Shown: positions 42,114 through 50,400, numbered from the stretch's first letter. The stretch: 64,000 nt of DNA from VRUE01 sp963707965 (GCA_963707965.1 CAVPRR010000006.1:124001-188000), one strand, 5' to 3'. Notes: generated by a model from the sequence alone, not told the origin. Translations and numbers: made by a program.

Positions 42114-43448
42114 CTACGGCCGCAAGCCGAGCCGGCGGCAGACGGATGGGCCGTCGCCGGGGAATACGTAGGTGACCGCCGGGTAGTCCCCAACGCAGGC
42201 GAGGAGGTTGGGGGTCTTGTCCGGCCGTTTGGCAATCTTGCCTTCGCGTTCCAGACGCCTGATGGTCGTTCCCACGACGCCTTCGCGCCAGAGCTTGGCG
42301 CAGATGGCTATCGGGTCGGTTCCGTGCAGGATCGCCGCGCTGGCGTGCAGAGACGGCTTTTCGTAGCAGCCGACGCTCGGGCGCAGATGCCCGGCGCCGG
42401 GCGGCGCCGCCTTGCCGAGCGAGTCGACCACTTTCGATTCGAGGTAGGTGGCCGAGCCGGTTTCGGTCCCGGCCGGGACCTGGAGGTCGGGTGTCCGACC
42501 GGCCGCGACTTCGCGCTCGCCAAGCAATGCCGAGGTCGCGGGATCGAAGATCAGCTCGTGGGTGACGCTGCCTTTGGTGAAAGTGACCCCGATGCCCGTC
42601 CGACCGACGGGATCCTTCACCTGCCCCAGCAGCTCGACCTCGGGCAGTTCCGCCACCACCCGGTAGAGGGCGGCCCGGAAGGCCGGCGGCAGGTAGGTGT
42701 TGCGGAGCATGTCGCCAATCAAGGTGAAGGTCTCGGCTTCGCCGGGCGGTCCGTCGACAAGCGGGATCTTGCGAGCTTCGATCAGCCTCCGCAGCGCCTT
42801 GGGCCGGGTCGGCAGGTTCGATGTATCGAGGAACGGCTGGCCGGAGAGCGCGAAGTCTTCGACCCCGCCGGAGCCGAGGTGAGGCGATCCGGCGGCCTTC
42901 CATTCCCTGCGCTGGCCGGCCGTTAGGAATTCCGGCTTGGCAGAGACCGCTCGCGCCCTGCCGGCGCCGTTGGCCGCAATCCAGGTTTGGCGAATGGTGG
43001 GGACGAGCGCGCTCCACTCCCGCGTCGCTTCCCAGGGGTGTTCGCGGTCGCAGGGACGCGTCGCGCAGCGCGGATTGAAGCCGACGGAGGTCAAATGCGC
43101 TTCCCGCGAGCGGGTGTAGAAGTACTGCCCCGGGCGCGGCGGCGGTTCGGCGGGCTGGGCAGCTGCAACCGCCGCCGCCGAGCGAAGCACCTGGCCGACG
43201 GCGGGCTGCACCTCTCCACCGCCGCCGAGGATCAAGGTCGGCAGGGCGACGAGCAGGGCCGCGACCGCCGCAAGCGCGGCCACGAGACGGAGCCTGGACC
43301 GCCGCCAGGCGGGCGCAGCTGCCGGTGCCGGACGCCGCTGGGAATGCTCGATCCGCGCGACCAGAGCGCCTCGGGCCGATGCCCGGCGCTCAGCCCTGGG
43401 ACCGGGCAACTCCGCACGAAGCCCCCGCAGCAAATCGATCTCGTTCAT
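42114..43448 (-). CDS. ECF-sigma-linked membrane protein (CU044_5270-like), module 2
   Basis: This 444-residue protein has the layout of the gene at 39754: a cytoplasmic start with a conserved-looking LLRGLRAELPGPR, a membrane helix (VAALAAVAALLVALPTLILG, about residues 55-74) and an exported part beginning PRPGQYFYTRSREAHLTS. Shared segments with module 1 are the QYFYTRS/RFLYAKT motif, RREWKAAGSPHLG versus LWEDAGSPPPW, and the tail ELIFDPATSALLGEREV versus FIFDPHTGQVLAEAEM. It therefore is a paralogue. The stop of the sigma gene at 43445 overlaps its start by 4 bases. Confidence 0.72.
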   Translation of the reverse strand: MNEIDLLRGLRAELPGPRAERRASARGALVARIEHSQRRPAPAAAPAWRRSRLRLVAALAAVAALLVALPTLILGGGGEVQPAVGQVLRSAAAVAAAQPAEPPPRPGQYFYTRSREAHLTSVGFNPRCATRPCDREHPWEATREWSALVPTIRQTWIAANGAGRARAVSAKPEFLTAGQRREWKAAGSPHLGSGGVEDFALSGQPFLDTSNLPTRPKALRRLIEARKIPLVDGPPGEAETFTLIGDMLRNTYLPPAFRAALYRVVAELPEVELLGQVKDPVGRTGIGVTFTKGSVTHELIFDPATSALLGEREVAAGRTPDLQVPAGTETGSATYLESKVVDSLGKAAPPGAGHLRPSVGCYEKPSLHASAAILHGTDPIAICAKLWREGVVGTTIRRLEREGKIAKRPDKTPNLLACVGDYPAVTYVFPGDGPSVCRRLGLRP

Positions 43449-44038
43449 CTTGATCCTCCCTCCTCCGGGACGGGTTGGCCAAGGGCCCGGGAACGGTCGG
43501 CATCCAGCGCCGCGCGGATCCGCCCGCGGGCACGCGAGAGCCGTGAGCGGACGGTCCCGGTCGGGACGTCCAGCGCAAACGCGATCTCCGGATAGGAGAG
43601 CTCAGCCCAGGCGTAGAGCAGAAGCGCGTCGAGCTCCTCGGCCGGCAAGCCGGCGAGGGCGTCGACAAGCTCACGCCGCATGCTCGAGGTGTCCAGCCTG
43701 GCCTCGACACCGTCGAAGGCGTCGAGAACAGGATCAACAGCGCTCCGCGCGTAGGCGCGAAACTGGCGCACCTCGTTGCGGTGGTGGCGGCGCAGGAGGT
43801 TGGTGGCGATCCCGAAGAGCCAGGGCCGGGCGTCGTGCTGAGCCGCGTCATAGCCACCTCGCACGTCGAAGGCGACGAGAAATGTCTGCGCCGACAGCTC
43901 ATCGGCCAGGTCTGGACCGACGCGACGCTGCAGGTAGGCATGGACCGCGTCGAAATGGCGATCGAAGATCGTCGCGAAGTCGGCAGGTGCGCGGGTCGAA
44001 GCTGAGATCGCGTCGCTGTCGAGGGTCGGGTGATCCAC
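43445..44038 (-). CDS. ECF-type RNA polymerase sigma factor, module 2
   Basis: A 197-residue ECF sigma factor with region 2 FATIFDRHFDAVHAYLQRRVGPDLADELSAQTFLVAFD and RPWLFGIATNLLRRHHRNEVRQ, and region 4 LPAEELDALLLYAWAELSYPEIAFALDVPTGTVRSRLSRARGRI. It is clearly distinct in sequence from the sigma factor at 41436 but has the same partner type and overlap. The two modules lie in the order sigma2-membrane2-sigma1-membrane1 on the minus strand, suggesting an old tandem duplication. Confidence 0.88.
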   Translation of the reverse strand: MDHPTLDSDAISASTRAPADFATIFDRHFDAVHAYLQRRVGPDLADELSAQTFLVAFDVRGGYDAAQHDARPWLFGIATNLLRRHHRNEVRQFRAYARSAVDPVLDAFDGVEARLDTSSMRRELVDALAGLPAEELDALLLYAWAELSYPEIAFALDVPTGTVRSRLSRARGRIRAALDADRSRALGQPVPEEGGSR

Positions 44039-44327
44039 CGGTAGTTATTGCCCGCAGGCGCCGAAGCGGTTCGCGGCAGGCTGGTTGCGGCAGGACAGTC
44101 CGCCTTCGCGTATCCAACCACTCACTGACGGCACTCCCAGCGGGACGCGGCCGGTCGGGCGAATGACGTCTGCAGCTCGGGGCAATCGTGGGACCGGGAT
44201 TGGCGGCGGCTGGGACGCGTGGGAATATCCGACCAGGCCCTGCTTGCGCGAGGAGGGTGTCCGGCTGCCACCGCTGTCTCGGTGCCGTCCTCCGTCACAA
44301 TTTCGCCCCTTGCGAGAGGAACCGAGC

Positions 44328-44639
44328 ATGGACGACTTCGAGCGCCGCGGCGACGAGGAGCTGCTCGCCTTCTACCGCTTCCCGGCGGCGCACTGGCCCA
44401 AGCTGCGGAGCACCAACCCCCTGGAGCGGGTCAACCGCGAGGTGGGCAGGCGCTCGGACGTCGTCGGCATCTTCCCCGACGACGCCTCGGTGATCCGCCT
44501 CGTCGGGGCGCTGCTGATTGAGCAGAACGACGAGTAGCTGGTCGCCCGCCGCTACCTCTCCGAGGAGTCGCTCGCCCTGGTCCTCGAGAACAGCAGCAAT
44601 GAGGAGCAAGAGGAGGTGCCCGCACTACAAGCCGCGTGA
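44328..44639 (+). pseudogene. IS256-family (mutator) transposase, C-terminal remnant with nonsense codon
   Basis: The sequence encodes ELLAFYRFPAAHWPKLRSTNPLERVNREVGRRSDVVGIFPDDASVIRLVGALLIEQNDE-type residues, the C-terminal part of IS256 transposases, then an in-frame TAG where the family has Trp, then LVARRYLSEESLALVL to the normal end at TGA 44637-44639. The N-terminal catalytic part is missing. TAGTTACACCACAACTCGCG at 44653 just after it resembles an IS256 right end. Confidence 0.85.
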
Positions 44640-44708
44640 AGACGCCGACGAGTAGTTACACCACAACTCGCGACTTGACTGTGGGGCGAGGGGGTTTGTG
44701 GATAGTTT

Positions 44709-45488
44709 CTAAGTGCGAATTGTCCTGAGACGGTCGCGCATCTGGGGGTAGCGCTTGGTCTGAAATCCCTCGGGCAGGCGAGCATCGTCAAGTACGGCAT
44801 CGAATGGATCGATTTCGTAGCGTTGATGGACGGCGAGAAAGCATGAGTCCTCACAGCACTTCTGGAAGATGCGCTCGTTCAGATTCAAGACGGCCCGCTG
44901 TCGGACCTGCTCTTTGAGGGCGGGATCCTCGAGCAGGGCTTCGGACCAGTGGCGAGTGATCGGGATTGAAACTCTCAGCTGCGCCATTCCAATCTCATCC
45001 GTGCGATCCAACTCGATCGTGTTGTAGATCCGACTCTCCATGCATCTCTCCGGATGCATGACCCAAAGACCAACCTCCGCCTCTCCGCTCAAGCTGGGCA
45101 GCTCCACACGTATCGCCGTGTCCTGGACGTCCTTGGCCGTCAGGCCCCTCGGCGCTCCGATGAAGTCCAAGGATCGATCGATTCCATCCGCATCGACAAA
45201 GGTGACGACGCCGGTCACGGGCGTCGGCTCCCTGGGCGACGGAATCATCACCTTGGCGTCAAGAAGCTTCGCCGCTCGCCGGGCGGAGTCGGCGCTGCCC
45301 TCGAAGTCGATGTCCTTGCTGCTGACTGCCCCTATCCCTGCGCCGTGGCCGGCGAAGCGAGCGCTCCAGAACGCGAGCGCCTGGCCCCCTACGAGGACGA
45401 TCTGCGTGTCTTGAATCAGCGGCGCAAGCCTGCCGAGGACGCGCTGAACTTCCTCGGGTCGCAGCGGTGGCGGCTGCGCCTCCTGCAT
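44709..45488 (-). CDS. nucleotidyltransferase-like protein (possible toxin component)
   Basis: The 259-residue protein has a nucleotidyltransferase-type N-terminus: IVLVGGQALAFWSARF followed by SSKDIDFEGSADSARRAA, i.e. GG...DxD-like spacing with the metal acids in DID. It resembles the DUF6036/AbiEii-type nucleotidyltransferases that serve as toxins or abortive-infection proteins; the middle part has VGLWVMHPERCMESRIYNTIEL. A 63-residue gene precedes it by 5 bases on the same strand, the layout of a toxin-antitoxin pair. The G+C content looks lower than in the core. Substrate and role are unknown. Confidence 0.65.
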   Translation of the reverse strand: MQEAQPPPLRPEEVQRVLGRLAPLIQDTQIVLVGGQALAFWSARFAGHGAGIGAVSSKDIDFEGSADSARRAAKLLDAKVMIPSPREPTPVTGVVTFVDADGIDRSLDFIGAPRGLTAKDVQDTAIRVELPSLSGEAEVGLWVMHPERCMESRIYNTIELDRTDEIGMAQLRVSIPITRHWSEALLEDPALKEQVRQRAVLNLNERIFQKCCEDSCFLAVHQRYEIDPFDAVLDDARLPEGFQTKRYPQMRDRLRTIRT

Positions 45489-45493
45489 CTGAG

Positions 45494-45685
45494 CTATGCC
45501 AAGCGCCGAGACGCGCGCAGATCAATGCGCGCGCTCGAGGCGAAGGAGGCAAAGACCTCGTTCTCGCGCTTCAGCTGAGCGGCCGTCTTGATTCCTGACG
45601 CAAGGGCGTCCTGATTCGCAGCGCGCGAGGCGCGCTTGGAACGTGCTGGAGGGTTGCTCTCGGAGGTATTGATCTTGCGGCGCAT
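45494..45685 (-). CDS. small basic protein preceding the nucleotidyltransferase
   Basis: From ATG 45685 a 63-residue basic protein is encoded (MRRKINTSESNPPARSKRA...). It ends 5 bases before the nucleotidyltransferase start, so the two are translationally linked. It has an Arg/Lys-rich first half and a helical second half with QLKRENEVFASFASSARIDL. I recognise no family; size, charge and place suggest an antitoxin-like or DNA-binding partner. The longer frame upstream to 45856 shows no support. Confidence 0.5.
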   Translation of the reverse strand: MRRKINTSESNPPARSKRASRAANQDALASGIKTAAQLKRENEVFASFASSARIDLRASRRLA

Positions 45686-45836
45686 TGGGACCTGTAGATG
45701 AAAAGGGACTCGATACAGAATGCTAGTCCCTATCGACGGATAGGCAAGAATTGCAACCTTTGCGGCCTGATGAGATCGAGCACTTCCTGGTGATCCTGGA
45801 CCCGAGGACGGACGAAACCCCCGCCCGCATCTCGGG

Positions 45837-45959
45837 GACTTCGGTCCGATCGGCACCGAGGCCGAGGTTCGAGAGTGGCTCCGGAGCGCGGGCTTTCAGA
45901 TATCGAGCGCGCAGCGGTCCGGCCCGATGCTGCTCTTCGAAGCTCAACTCCCCAGTTAG
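45837..45959 (+). pseudogene. C-terminal fragment of a SAM methyltransferase-type gene
   Basis: The frame reads DFGPIGTEAEVREWLRSAGF, then SSAQRSGPMLLFEA, ending at TAG 45957-45959. This resembles the last 40 residues of class I methyltransferases (REWLxxAGFE...SGPxLLFEA). No upstream part in this frame continues the family, so it is a fragment left by a deletion or insertion. Confidence 0.4.
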
Positions 45960-46183
45960 CGAACCTGTTCGAGGAGGCGGCGGACGAAGTCCGACTTGGC
46001 GTCCGTGTAGGCCTCGCGGTCGTCGGCGAAGCGCTCTGCGAGGTCTTGCTTCAGGGCCGCGTATTCCGCTGCGACCTCCGGACCGGACCGCAGGCGGTCA
46101 CGGAAGGCCAGCTCGTCGCGGTGGCGCCGGAGCGATCTCGCTGCCCAAACGTGATAAATCGTGCCTGAGAGAATCCAATCCAC
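45956..46183 (-). pseudogene. GrpB/UPF0157-type protein, C-terminal fragment
   Basis: The residues RHRDELAFRDRLRSGPEVAAEYAALKQDLAERFADDREAYTDAKSDFVRR match the C-terminal part of GrpB (UPF0157) nucleotidyltransferase-fold proteins, which normally have about 170 residues. The N-terminal two thirds with the nucleotidyltransferase core are missing. The DNA before it has no matching frame, so this is a remnant at the right edge of the putative island. Confidence 0.55.
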
Positions 46184-46244
46184 CAGTAGCTGGGGCCGGG
46201 GGTTTTGGGCTTTGTAGAGCCAAAAACTCCAACTCGGTTGGCCC

Positions 46245-46289
46245 GCTTGCCATGCAGAAGGTCGAGGGTTCGAATCCCATCAGCCTCTT
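46245..46289 (+). repeat. 45-bp degenerate copy of the tRNA-Gly 3' end (putative attachment site)
   Basis: GCTTGCCATGCAGAAGGTCG starts a 45-base match to 38498-38542, from the anticodon arm through the discriminator base and beyond, with two mismatches (GTGGG to GAGGG; CCGC to CCTC). It has no 5' half and cannot fold as a tRNA. The orientation is the same as tRNA-Gly. A hairpin of GCCCGC/GCGGGG type follows. Confidence 0.85.
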
Positions 46290-46681
46290 GTGAGAAAGGC
46301 CCGCTTCGGCTTCGGCGGGGTCTTCTCTTGCCCGCTCGGGCGCGCTGGACCGACGAAAGCCGGCATCGATGGACGGGCGAGGGCGATCGCGGCGAGGAAG
46401 TCGCCGCGATCTTCGAGTCCCGCGAAGACCGGACCTTCGAAGAAGCTGCCCAGACTCCCGGGGCGTACTACTTCGTCCGTGTCTTCGAGGCGCCCGGAGC
46501 GGCGACGGGCGAGGCGGCCCCCGTCCCCCGCGACCTCTTCAACGGGTCGCCGCGACGAGTTCTGGGCTATCGAGACCCCGAGACGGGGACAATCGCCCCG
46601 ATTCGGGCGGCGAGCGCTTCGTAGAGCCGAATCCTCGGCGGTCGGCAGGGGGTGTGCGACCCTGGTTTCAGGGTGTGAGAC
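46290..46681. other. stretch with an unrecognised reading-frame remnant
   Basis: No complete gene. After a hairpin just behind the tRNA fragment, one forward frame (about 46370-46624) reads GDRGEEVAAIFESREDRTF, AYYFVRVFEAPGAATGEA and RVLGYRDPETGTIAPIRAAS. It has protein-like composition but no start with a plausible ribosome binding site and no family I recognise. It may be the end of a broken gene. Confidence 0.35.
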
Positions 46682-46888
46682 GTGCCAACTCGGACTCCGT
46701 CACAAGACCTCCTTTCTACCCGGCTTCCCGCAGACCTGGCAGACGAGTTCCGGCGGGTTTGCGCCGACGGCGAGAGAACCGTCTCGAACGAGTTGCTCCC
46801 ATCAGGTGCGATTGCGAAGGCTCCGCCGCGGCGGAGCCTTCGCTTGCCGCGTCAGGGTCTGAAGGTGACCCCATCCAGTGAGATGTAG
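46682..46888 (+). CDS. small protein with ribbon-helix-helix-like N-terminus, probably truncated
   Basis: From GTG 46682 the frame encodes 68 residues. DLLSTRLPADLADEFRRVCADGERTVSNEL resembles the start of Arc/MetJ-type ribbon-helix-helix proteins (strand, then two helices). After SNEL the similarity stops and the frame runs through the palindromic terminator of the convergent collagen-like gene and 37 bases into it. It is likely an antitoxin-like protein whose end was lost. Confidence 0.4.
   Translation: MPTRTPSQDLLSTRLPADLADEFRRVCADGERTVSNELLPSGAIAKAPPRRSLRLPRQGLKVTPSSEM
46814..46843. terminator. 30-bp perfect palindrome, probable terminator of the collagen-like gene
   Basis: GCGAAGGCTCCGCCG and CGGCGGAGCCTTCGC are perfectly complementary and lie 8 bases beyond the stop of the minus-strand collagen-like gene. 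It would form a very stable hairpin in either direction; no clear T-run follows. Confidence 0.6.
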
Positions 46889-47580
46889 TCGTCGATATTG
46901 GTGCCGGTCGGGCCGTCGTAGACGACGTTCCCGCTGTTGTCGTCGAGCACCGCGAGCTGCACGAGCACAGCGCCGCCGCCGAGGACCCCGAAGCGGACCA
47001 CGCCGCCATTGAAGGCTGGTTGGTAAGCGGCTGGAAGCGAGAAGATGGCGCCGCCCTCGGTGGCGTCGCCTGAGCAGCCGACCGCTCCCTGCAGGTGGAC
47101 CAAACCGGTTGGGTCCTTCCAGAAGCCGGGCTGGCGGGCAAAGCCGGGAGCACCCGTCCAGGGGGTGGCCGCGACGCAGTTATTCAGCGTGACACTTTTG
47201 ACGTTCTCGGTGGGAGCGAGGTCGGCGCTCGTCACTGCTCCGTCGGCGATCTTGCCGCTCGTCACCGCGTCGGGCGCGATCTGGGGGGCCGGGTAGTTAC
47301 CGGTCAGGTCCCCGCTCGCCGGACCCGTGGATGGGCCGGGGGGCCCCTGCGGACCTGTGGGCCCCTGCGGACCTGTGGGGCCCTGCTGACCGGCGAGGCC
47401 GTCTTTGCCGGCGTATTTCTTGGCGATCTTTCCGACTTCCTTCTTCTGCTTACCGGTGAGGGCGCCGGAGGCATAGGCACCACCGACCATCGCGAAGACG
47501 AGCGCAACGATGGCAACCACCAAACCGGCCTTGCCGAAGGGTTCGCGGATCGCGCGAATTGGGTGTCTGAAACGTTTCAT
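46852..47580 (-). CDS. exported collagen-like repeat protein
   Basis: A 242-residue surface or secreted protein. Basic residues MKRFRHPIRAIREPFGK precede a membrane/signal segment AGLVVAIVALVFAMVGGAYASGAL (about 18-41). After KKEVGKIAKKYAG come Gly-X-Y triplets (GQQGPTGPQGPTGPQGPPGP), a short collagen-like helix, then the linker GDLTGNYPAPQIAPDAVTSGKIADGAVTSADLAP and a C-terminal beta-rich domain with two cysteines. This layout is common in Thermoleophilia. A ribosome binding site (AAAGGA) precedes the ATG. The triplet part may act as a stalk. Confidence 0.82.
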   Translation of the reverse strand: MKRFRHPIRAIREPFGKAGLVVAIVALVFAMVGGAYASGALTGKQKKEVGKIAKKYAGKDGLAGQQGPTGPQGPTGPQGPPGPSTGPASGDLTGNYPAPQIAPDAVTSGKIADGAVTSADLAPTENVKSVTLNNCVAATPWTGAPGFARQPGFWKDPTGLVHLQGAVGCSGDATEGGAIFSLPAAYQPAFNGGVVRFGVLGGGAVLVQLAVLDDNSGNVVYDGPTGTNIDDYISLDGVTFRP

Positions 47581-47804
47581 GGTGAATCAATCCTTTCGAT
47601 TGCGAGCCGAGTGTCGCCACTTGCAGTGGCTCCGGCGTAGACGCTTGAAGTGGACCCACCTCTGCCGGTTTGTATGTGACGGTGATTGTGCCTGATCCGC
47701 CCGGTCAGAGAGACTCAACTTGACTCCCCCTCTCTGGGGACTCGCTTTCGCCTCGATCCGTCGATGGTCTGCGCAAAGGCGGTGGCGCAGAGTTCGAGTT
47801 CGTC

Positions 47805-48185
47805 GTGCGCGCCAAAGCCAGGCCCGTTCTGCTCCTCTCCGGTCGCAGCGATCCTCGCACCGGCGACCTTTTCGCCCTGCGTCTGCCCCGACTCGAGAAG
47901 CTCTCCGATCAAGAGCGGCAGGGCGTCGAAGAGCAGCTCGAACCGTCGCTCTTCCATCTTCCCCCTGAGCGCTTTCCCGATCCCGGCGAGGACTCCGCGG
48001 CGATGGTCACGGCGCCGATCCGGCTGCACGAGACGTCGCTTGACACGCGCAAGTCGCTCGGCCGGCTCGACCGCAACGAGATGCGGGCTTTGGTCGAGCG
48101 CTTCGTCTCCTACTGGCAGTTCGACCTGCCCCAGCTCATGATCGCCCAGATCCAGGAGATCCAGCATCGGCGACGGGCCCGGTGA
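47805..48185 (+). CDS. hypothetical protein
   Basis: From GTG 47805 the frame encodes 126 residues: RAKARPVLLLSGRSDPRTGDLFALRLPRLEKLS, SLFHLPPERFPDPGEDSAAMVTAPIRLHETSL, GRLDRNEMRALVERF. The RPVLLLS...DPRTGDLFALRL start and the AAMV...I strand resemble SH3-like MazF/PemK folds, but the match is weak. The open frame continues upstream to about 47730 without a clear start, so the N-terminus may be lost or use another codon. Neighbours give no hint. Confidence 0.5.
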   Translation: MRAKARPVLLLSGRSDPRTGDLFALRLPRLEKLSDQERQGVEEQLEPSLFHLPPERFPDPGEDSAAMVTAPIRLHETSLDTRKSLGRLDRNEMRALVERFVSYWQFDLPQLMIAQIQEIQHRRRAR

Positions 48186-48372
48186 TGGCCGATGCCGGGT
48201 TCAGATGTGGGAGGGGTCGGGGTGAGCTGCTCTTGGCCACTTTGCCCAGCCCGTGCCCAGTTCATTGCGCTGATGGGGCCATCCATTGCTACGCCCTCGT
48301 CTTCGCGGCTGGGCAGATCGACAGACTTCTATTTGCAGTTGTCGATGTAGTGCGTCAGGGTGGCCGCATCTC

Positions 48373-49533
48373 ATGAGCCGAGAGCAAGCCACCCCCATGA
48401 CCCCTACAGACGCCGATCCATCCGACGCCGCCGTGATCCGGCGCCTGTCGACCCTCGACCGGTTTCTTCCACTGTGGATCGCGCTCGGAATGGCGGGCGG
48501 CCTGGCGCTCGGCTCTGCGCTACCTGGCCTCAACGATTTCCTGGACAAGTTGAAGGTCGGCACGGTCAGCCTGCCGATCGCGCTCGGCCTGTTGCTGATG
48601 ATGTACCCGGTCCTCACCAAGGTCCGCTACGAGGACATGGGCAGGATGCGCGGGGACGGGCGGATGTTCGGCGTCTCGCTGTTCCTCTCCTGGGTGGTCG
48701 GCCCGGCGCTGATGTTCGCCCTGGCGTGGCTGTTCCTCGCCGACGAGCCCGCTTACCGCACCGGCGTCATCGTCGTCGGCCTGGCTCGCTGCATCGCCAT
48801 GGTGCTGATCTGGAACGAGCTGGCCGGCGGCGACACCGACCGCGCCGCCGTGCTGGTGATCTTCAACGCGGTTTTCCAGGTCGTCGCCTACGCGCTGCTC
48901 GGCTGGTTCTACCTGAACGCATTGCCGGAACTGCTTGGCCTCGACAACCAAGGCTTCCACGTCGGCATCTGGGAGGTCGGCCGGACCACTCTGATCTTTC
49001 TCGGCATCCCATTGACGGCCGGCTACCTCACCCGCCGCTGGGGTCTGCGCGCCCACGGCCGCGAGTGGTTCGAGTCCACGGTGATCCCGCGCATCGCGCC
49101 GATCACGCTCTACGGGCTGCTGTTCACGATCGTGCTGCTGTTCGCCATCCAGGGCGACAAGATCACCGCCGAGCCGCTGACGGTCGCACGCATTGCCCTG
49201 CCGCTGCTGGCCTACTTCGCCGGAATGTGGGTGCTCGGCTTCTTGATCGGCCGGGCGATGAATCTCGGCTACGCGCGGACCGCGACGCTCGCATTCACCG
49301 TGGCCTCCAACGACTTCGAGTTGGCCATCGCGGTCGCCGTCGGCGTCTGGGGCGCCACGTCGGGACAGGCCCTTGCGGGCGTCGTTGGCCCGCTGATCGA
49401 GGTGCCCGTGCTCATCACCCTCGTCTACGTAGCGCTCTGGCTGCGCGGTCGCTGGTGGCCGAACGAGTCCATCGCGGCTACAGCGGTGCCCGGGTCCCTG
49501 CGCGAGCCGGTCGGAGAGCCCGAGGCCGCGTGA
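48373..49533 (+). CDS. acr3: ACR3-family arsenite efflux transporter
   Basis: The 386-residue membrane protein has ten predicted helices, starting SLPIALGLLLMMYPVLTKVRYEDM after an N-terminal helix WIALGMAGGLALGSALPGL. The conserved Cys used for arsenite binding lies in VGLARCIAMVLIWNELAGGD, and the second motif is FTVASNDFELAIAVAVGVWGA. ACR3 exports As(III) (and Sb(III)) by proton exchange. ATG 48373 is chosen because homology begins there; an upstream frame to 48286 adds no membrane segment. No arsR or arsC gene adjoins, which is unusual. Confidence 0.92.
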   Translation: MSREQATPMTPTDADPSDAAVIRRLSTLDRFLPLWIALGMAGGLALGSALPGLNDFLDKLKVGTVSLPIALGLLLMMYPVLTKVRYEDMGRMRGDGRMFGVSLFLSWVVGPALMFALAWLFLADEPAYRTGVIVVGLARCIAMVLIWNELAGGDTDRAAVLVIFNAVFQVVAYALLGWFYLNALPELLGLDNQGFHVGIWEVGRTTLIFLGIPLTAGYLTRRWGLRAHGREWFESTVIPRIAPITLYGLLFTIVLLFAIQGDKITAEPLTVARIALPLLAYFAGMWVLGFLIGRAMNLGYARTATLAFTVASNDFELAIAVAVGVWGATSGQALAGVVGPLIEVPVLITLVYVALWLRGRWWPNESIAATAVPGSLREPVGEPEAA

Positions 49534-49649
49534 TGAACCGCCTGGACCGCTCGGCCCGAGGAGAGGGCCAAGGCTGCGGTCTGGGAGCGTTGGGGGAAGC
49601 TTCCGTCGATGCTGAGAGGCGAGCGGTAACTTGGCCCGAAATCTAAGAG

Positions 49650-50213
49650 ATGCCTTTTTCGGAAGCGGGAATCGCTCCGCCCCCGCCAGAGCAGAAGGCG
49701 GGGAAGCGGAAGCAGGTGACCCCCAGCACGCCCTCGGCAGCCGGTAAAGGACCGATCGCGCCGAGGACCATCGGGGTCGACGAGATTGAACCGGGGATCG
49801 TGGTGTGGCTCGAGCCCGCGATCCTGCTCGAAGATAGCCGGGTTTGCCACACGCAAGACCCGCCTGTATTGAGGAGAGGCCCGTTCGTTTGCGTTGCGAC
49901 AGAGGGCGATCGAGCGACCTGGGCGGGCTTGACGGCGACCGACCTCGAGGGGGTCCGCCCGTCGAAGGCAGCGGGTTCGCCTGTAGGACGATTGGCGATT
50001 AAGCCGGAGTGGCGGTCTGGTGGGTGGAGGCATTGGCGCAGCGACCCTCAATTCTTGACCGATGGATCGTCTCTTTGGCGTGGCCCGAGAGAGGCGTTCG
50101 TCAAAGCGTCCGGTCCGGGCAAGCCCGGCCGCCTTTCCCCGGATGGCTTGCATTCGGTTCGCACCGAGATCGAGCTGCAGCGGCATCGACGTCATCGCGC
50201 GTGCGAAGACTGA
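49650..50213 (+). CDS. hypothetical protein
   Basis: This 187-residue frame has a Pro/Lys-rich start and then GPIAPRTIGVDEIEPGIVVWLEPAILL, RRGPFVCVATEGDRATWAGLTATDLEGV, and GDPQFLTDG-type segments. The GIVVWLE...FVCV...ATWAGLT arrangement faintly recalls MazF/PemK SH3-type folds, but I would not assign the family. It lies between the arsenite pump and tRNA-Cys. An antisense ORF of 413 codons on the minus strand is judged a shadow. Confidence 0.45.
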   Translation: MPFSEAGIAPPPPEQKAGKRKQVTPSTPSAAGKGPIAPRTIGVDEIEPGIVVWLEPAILLEDSRVCHTQDPPVLRRGPFVCVATEGDRATWAGLTATDLEGVRPSKAAGSPVGRLAIKPEWRSGGWRHWRSDPQFLTDGSSLWRGPREAFVKASGPGKPGRLSPDGLHSVRTEIELQRHRRHRACED

Positions 50214-50400
50214 ACAGGCGGCGGTGCGATCGCACCCAGTAGCAGCGCCATTAGGGCGGGGAGGCACCGCCAGAACAGCCTCAAAGCGGCCCCGCCACCA
50301 TGTCCGTCCCGTCGACTCAAGCCCCGCACCACCTGCCACGACACCAATCGGGCGGCGAGGTATCGGTCGGTCGCAACCCCGATACCCTTCGTCCGTCCTC

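Larger units (their letters stand above)
38498..46289. mobile_element. putative tRNA-Gly-bounded genomic island (decayed)
   Basis: The 3' 45 bases of tRNA-Gly recur at 46245-46289 in direct orientation with two mismatches, the classic picture of attL/attR left by an element inserted at a tRNA 3' end. The 7.7-kb interval holds a DUF433/DUF5615 pair with a damaged toxin, a collapsed AAA ATPase gene, an IS256 remnant, two sigma/membrane-protein modules, a nucleotidyltransferase pair and two gene fragments. There is no integrase or replication gene, so the element is a remnant, is mobilised in trans, or the repeat arose otherwise. Confidence 0.55.

Noticed and set aside
46245..46289. Second tRNA-Gly gene
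   Set aside because: It lacks the 5' half and has a mismatch in the T stem and acceptor, so it cannot fold as a tRNA.
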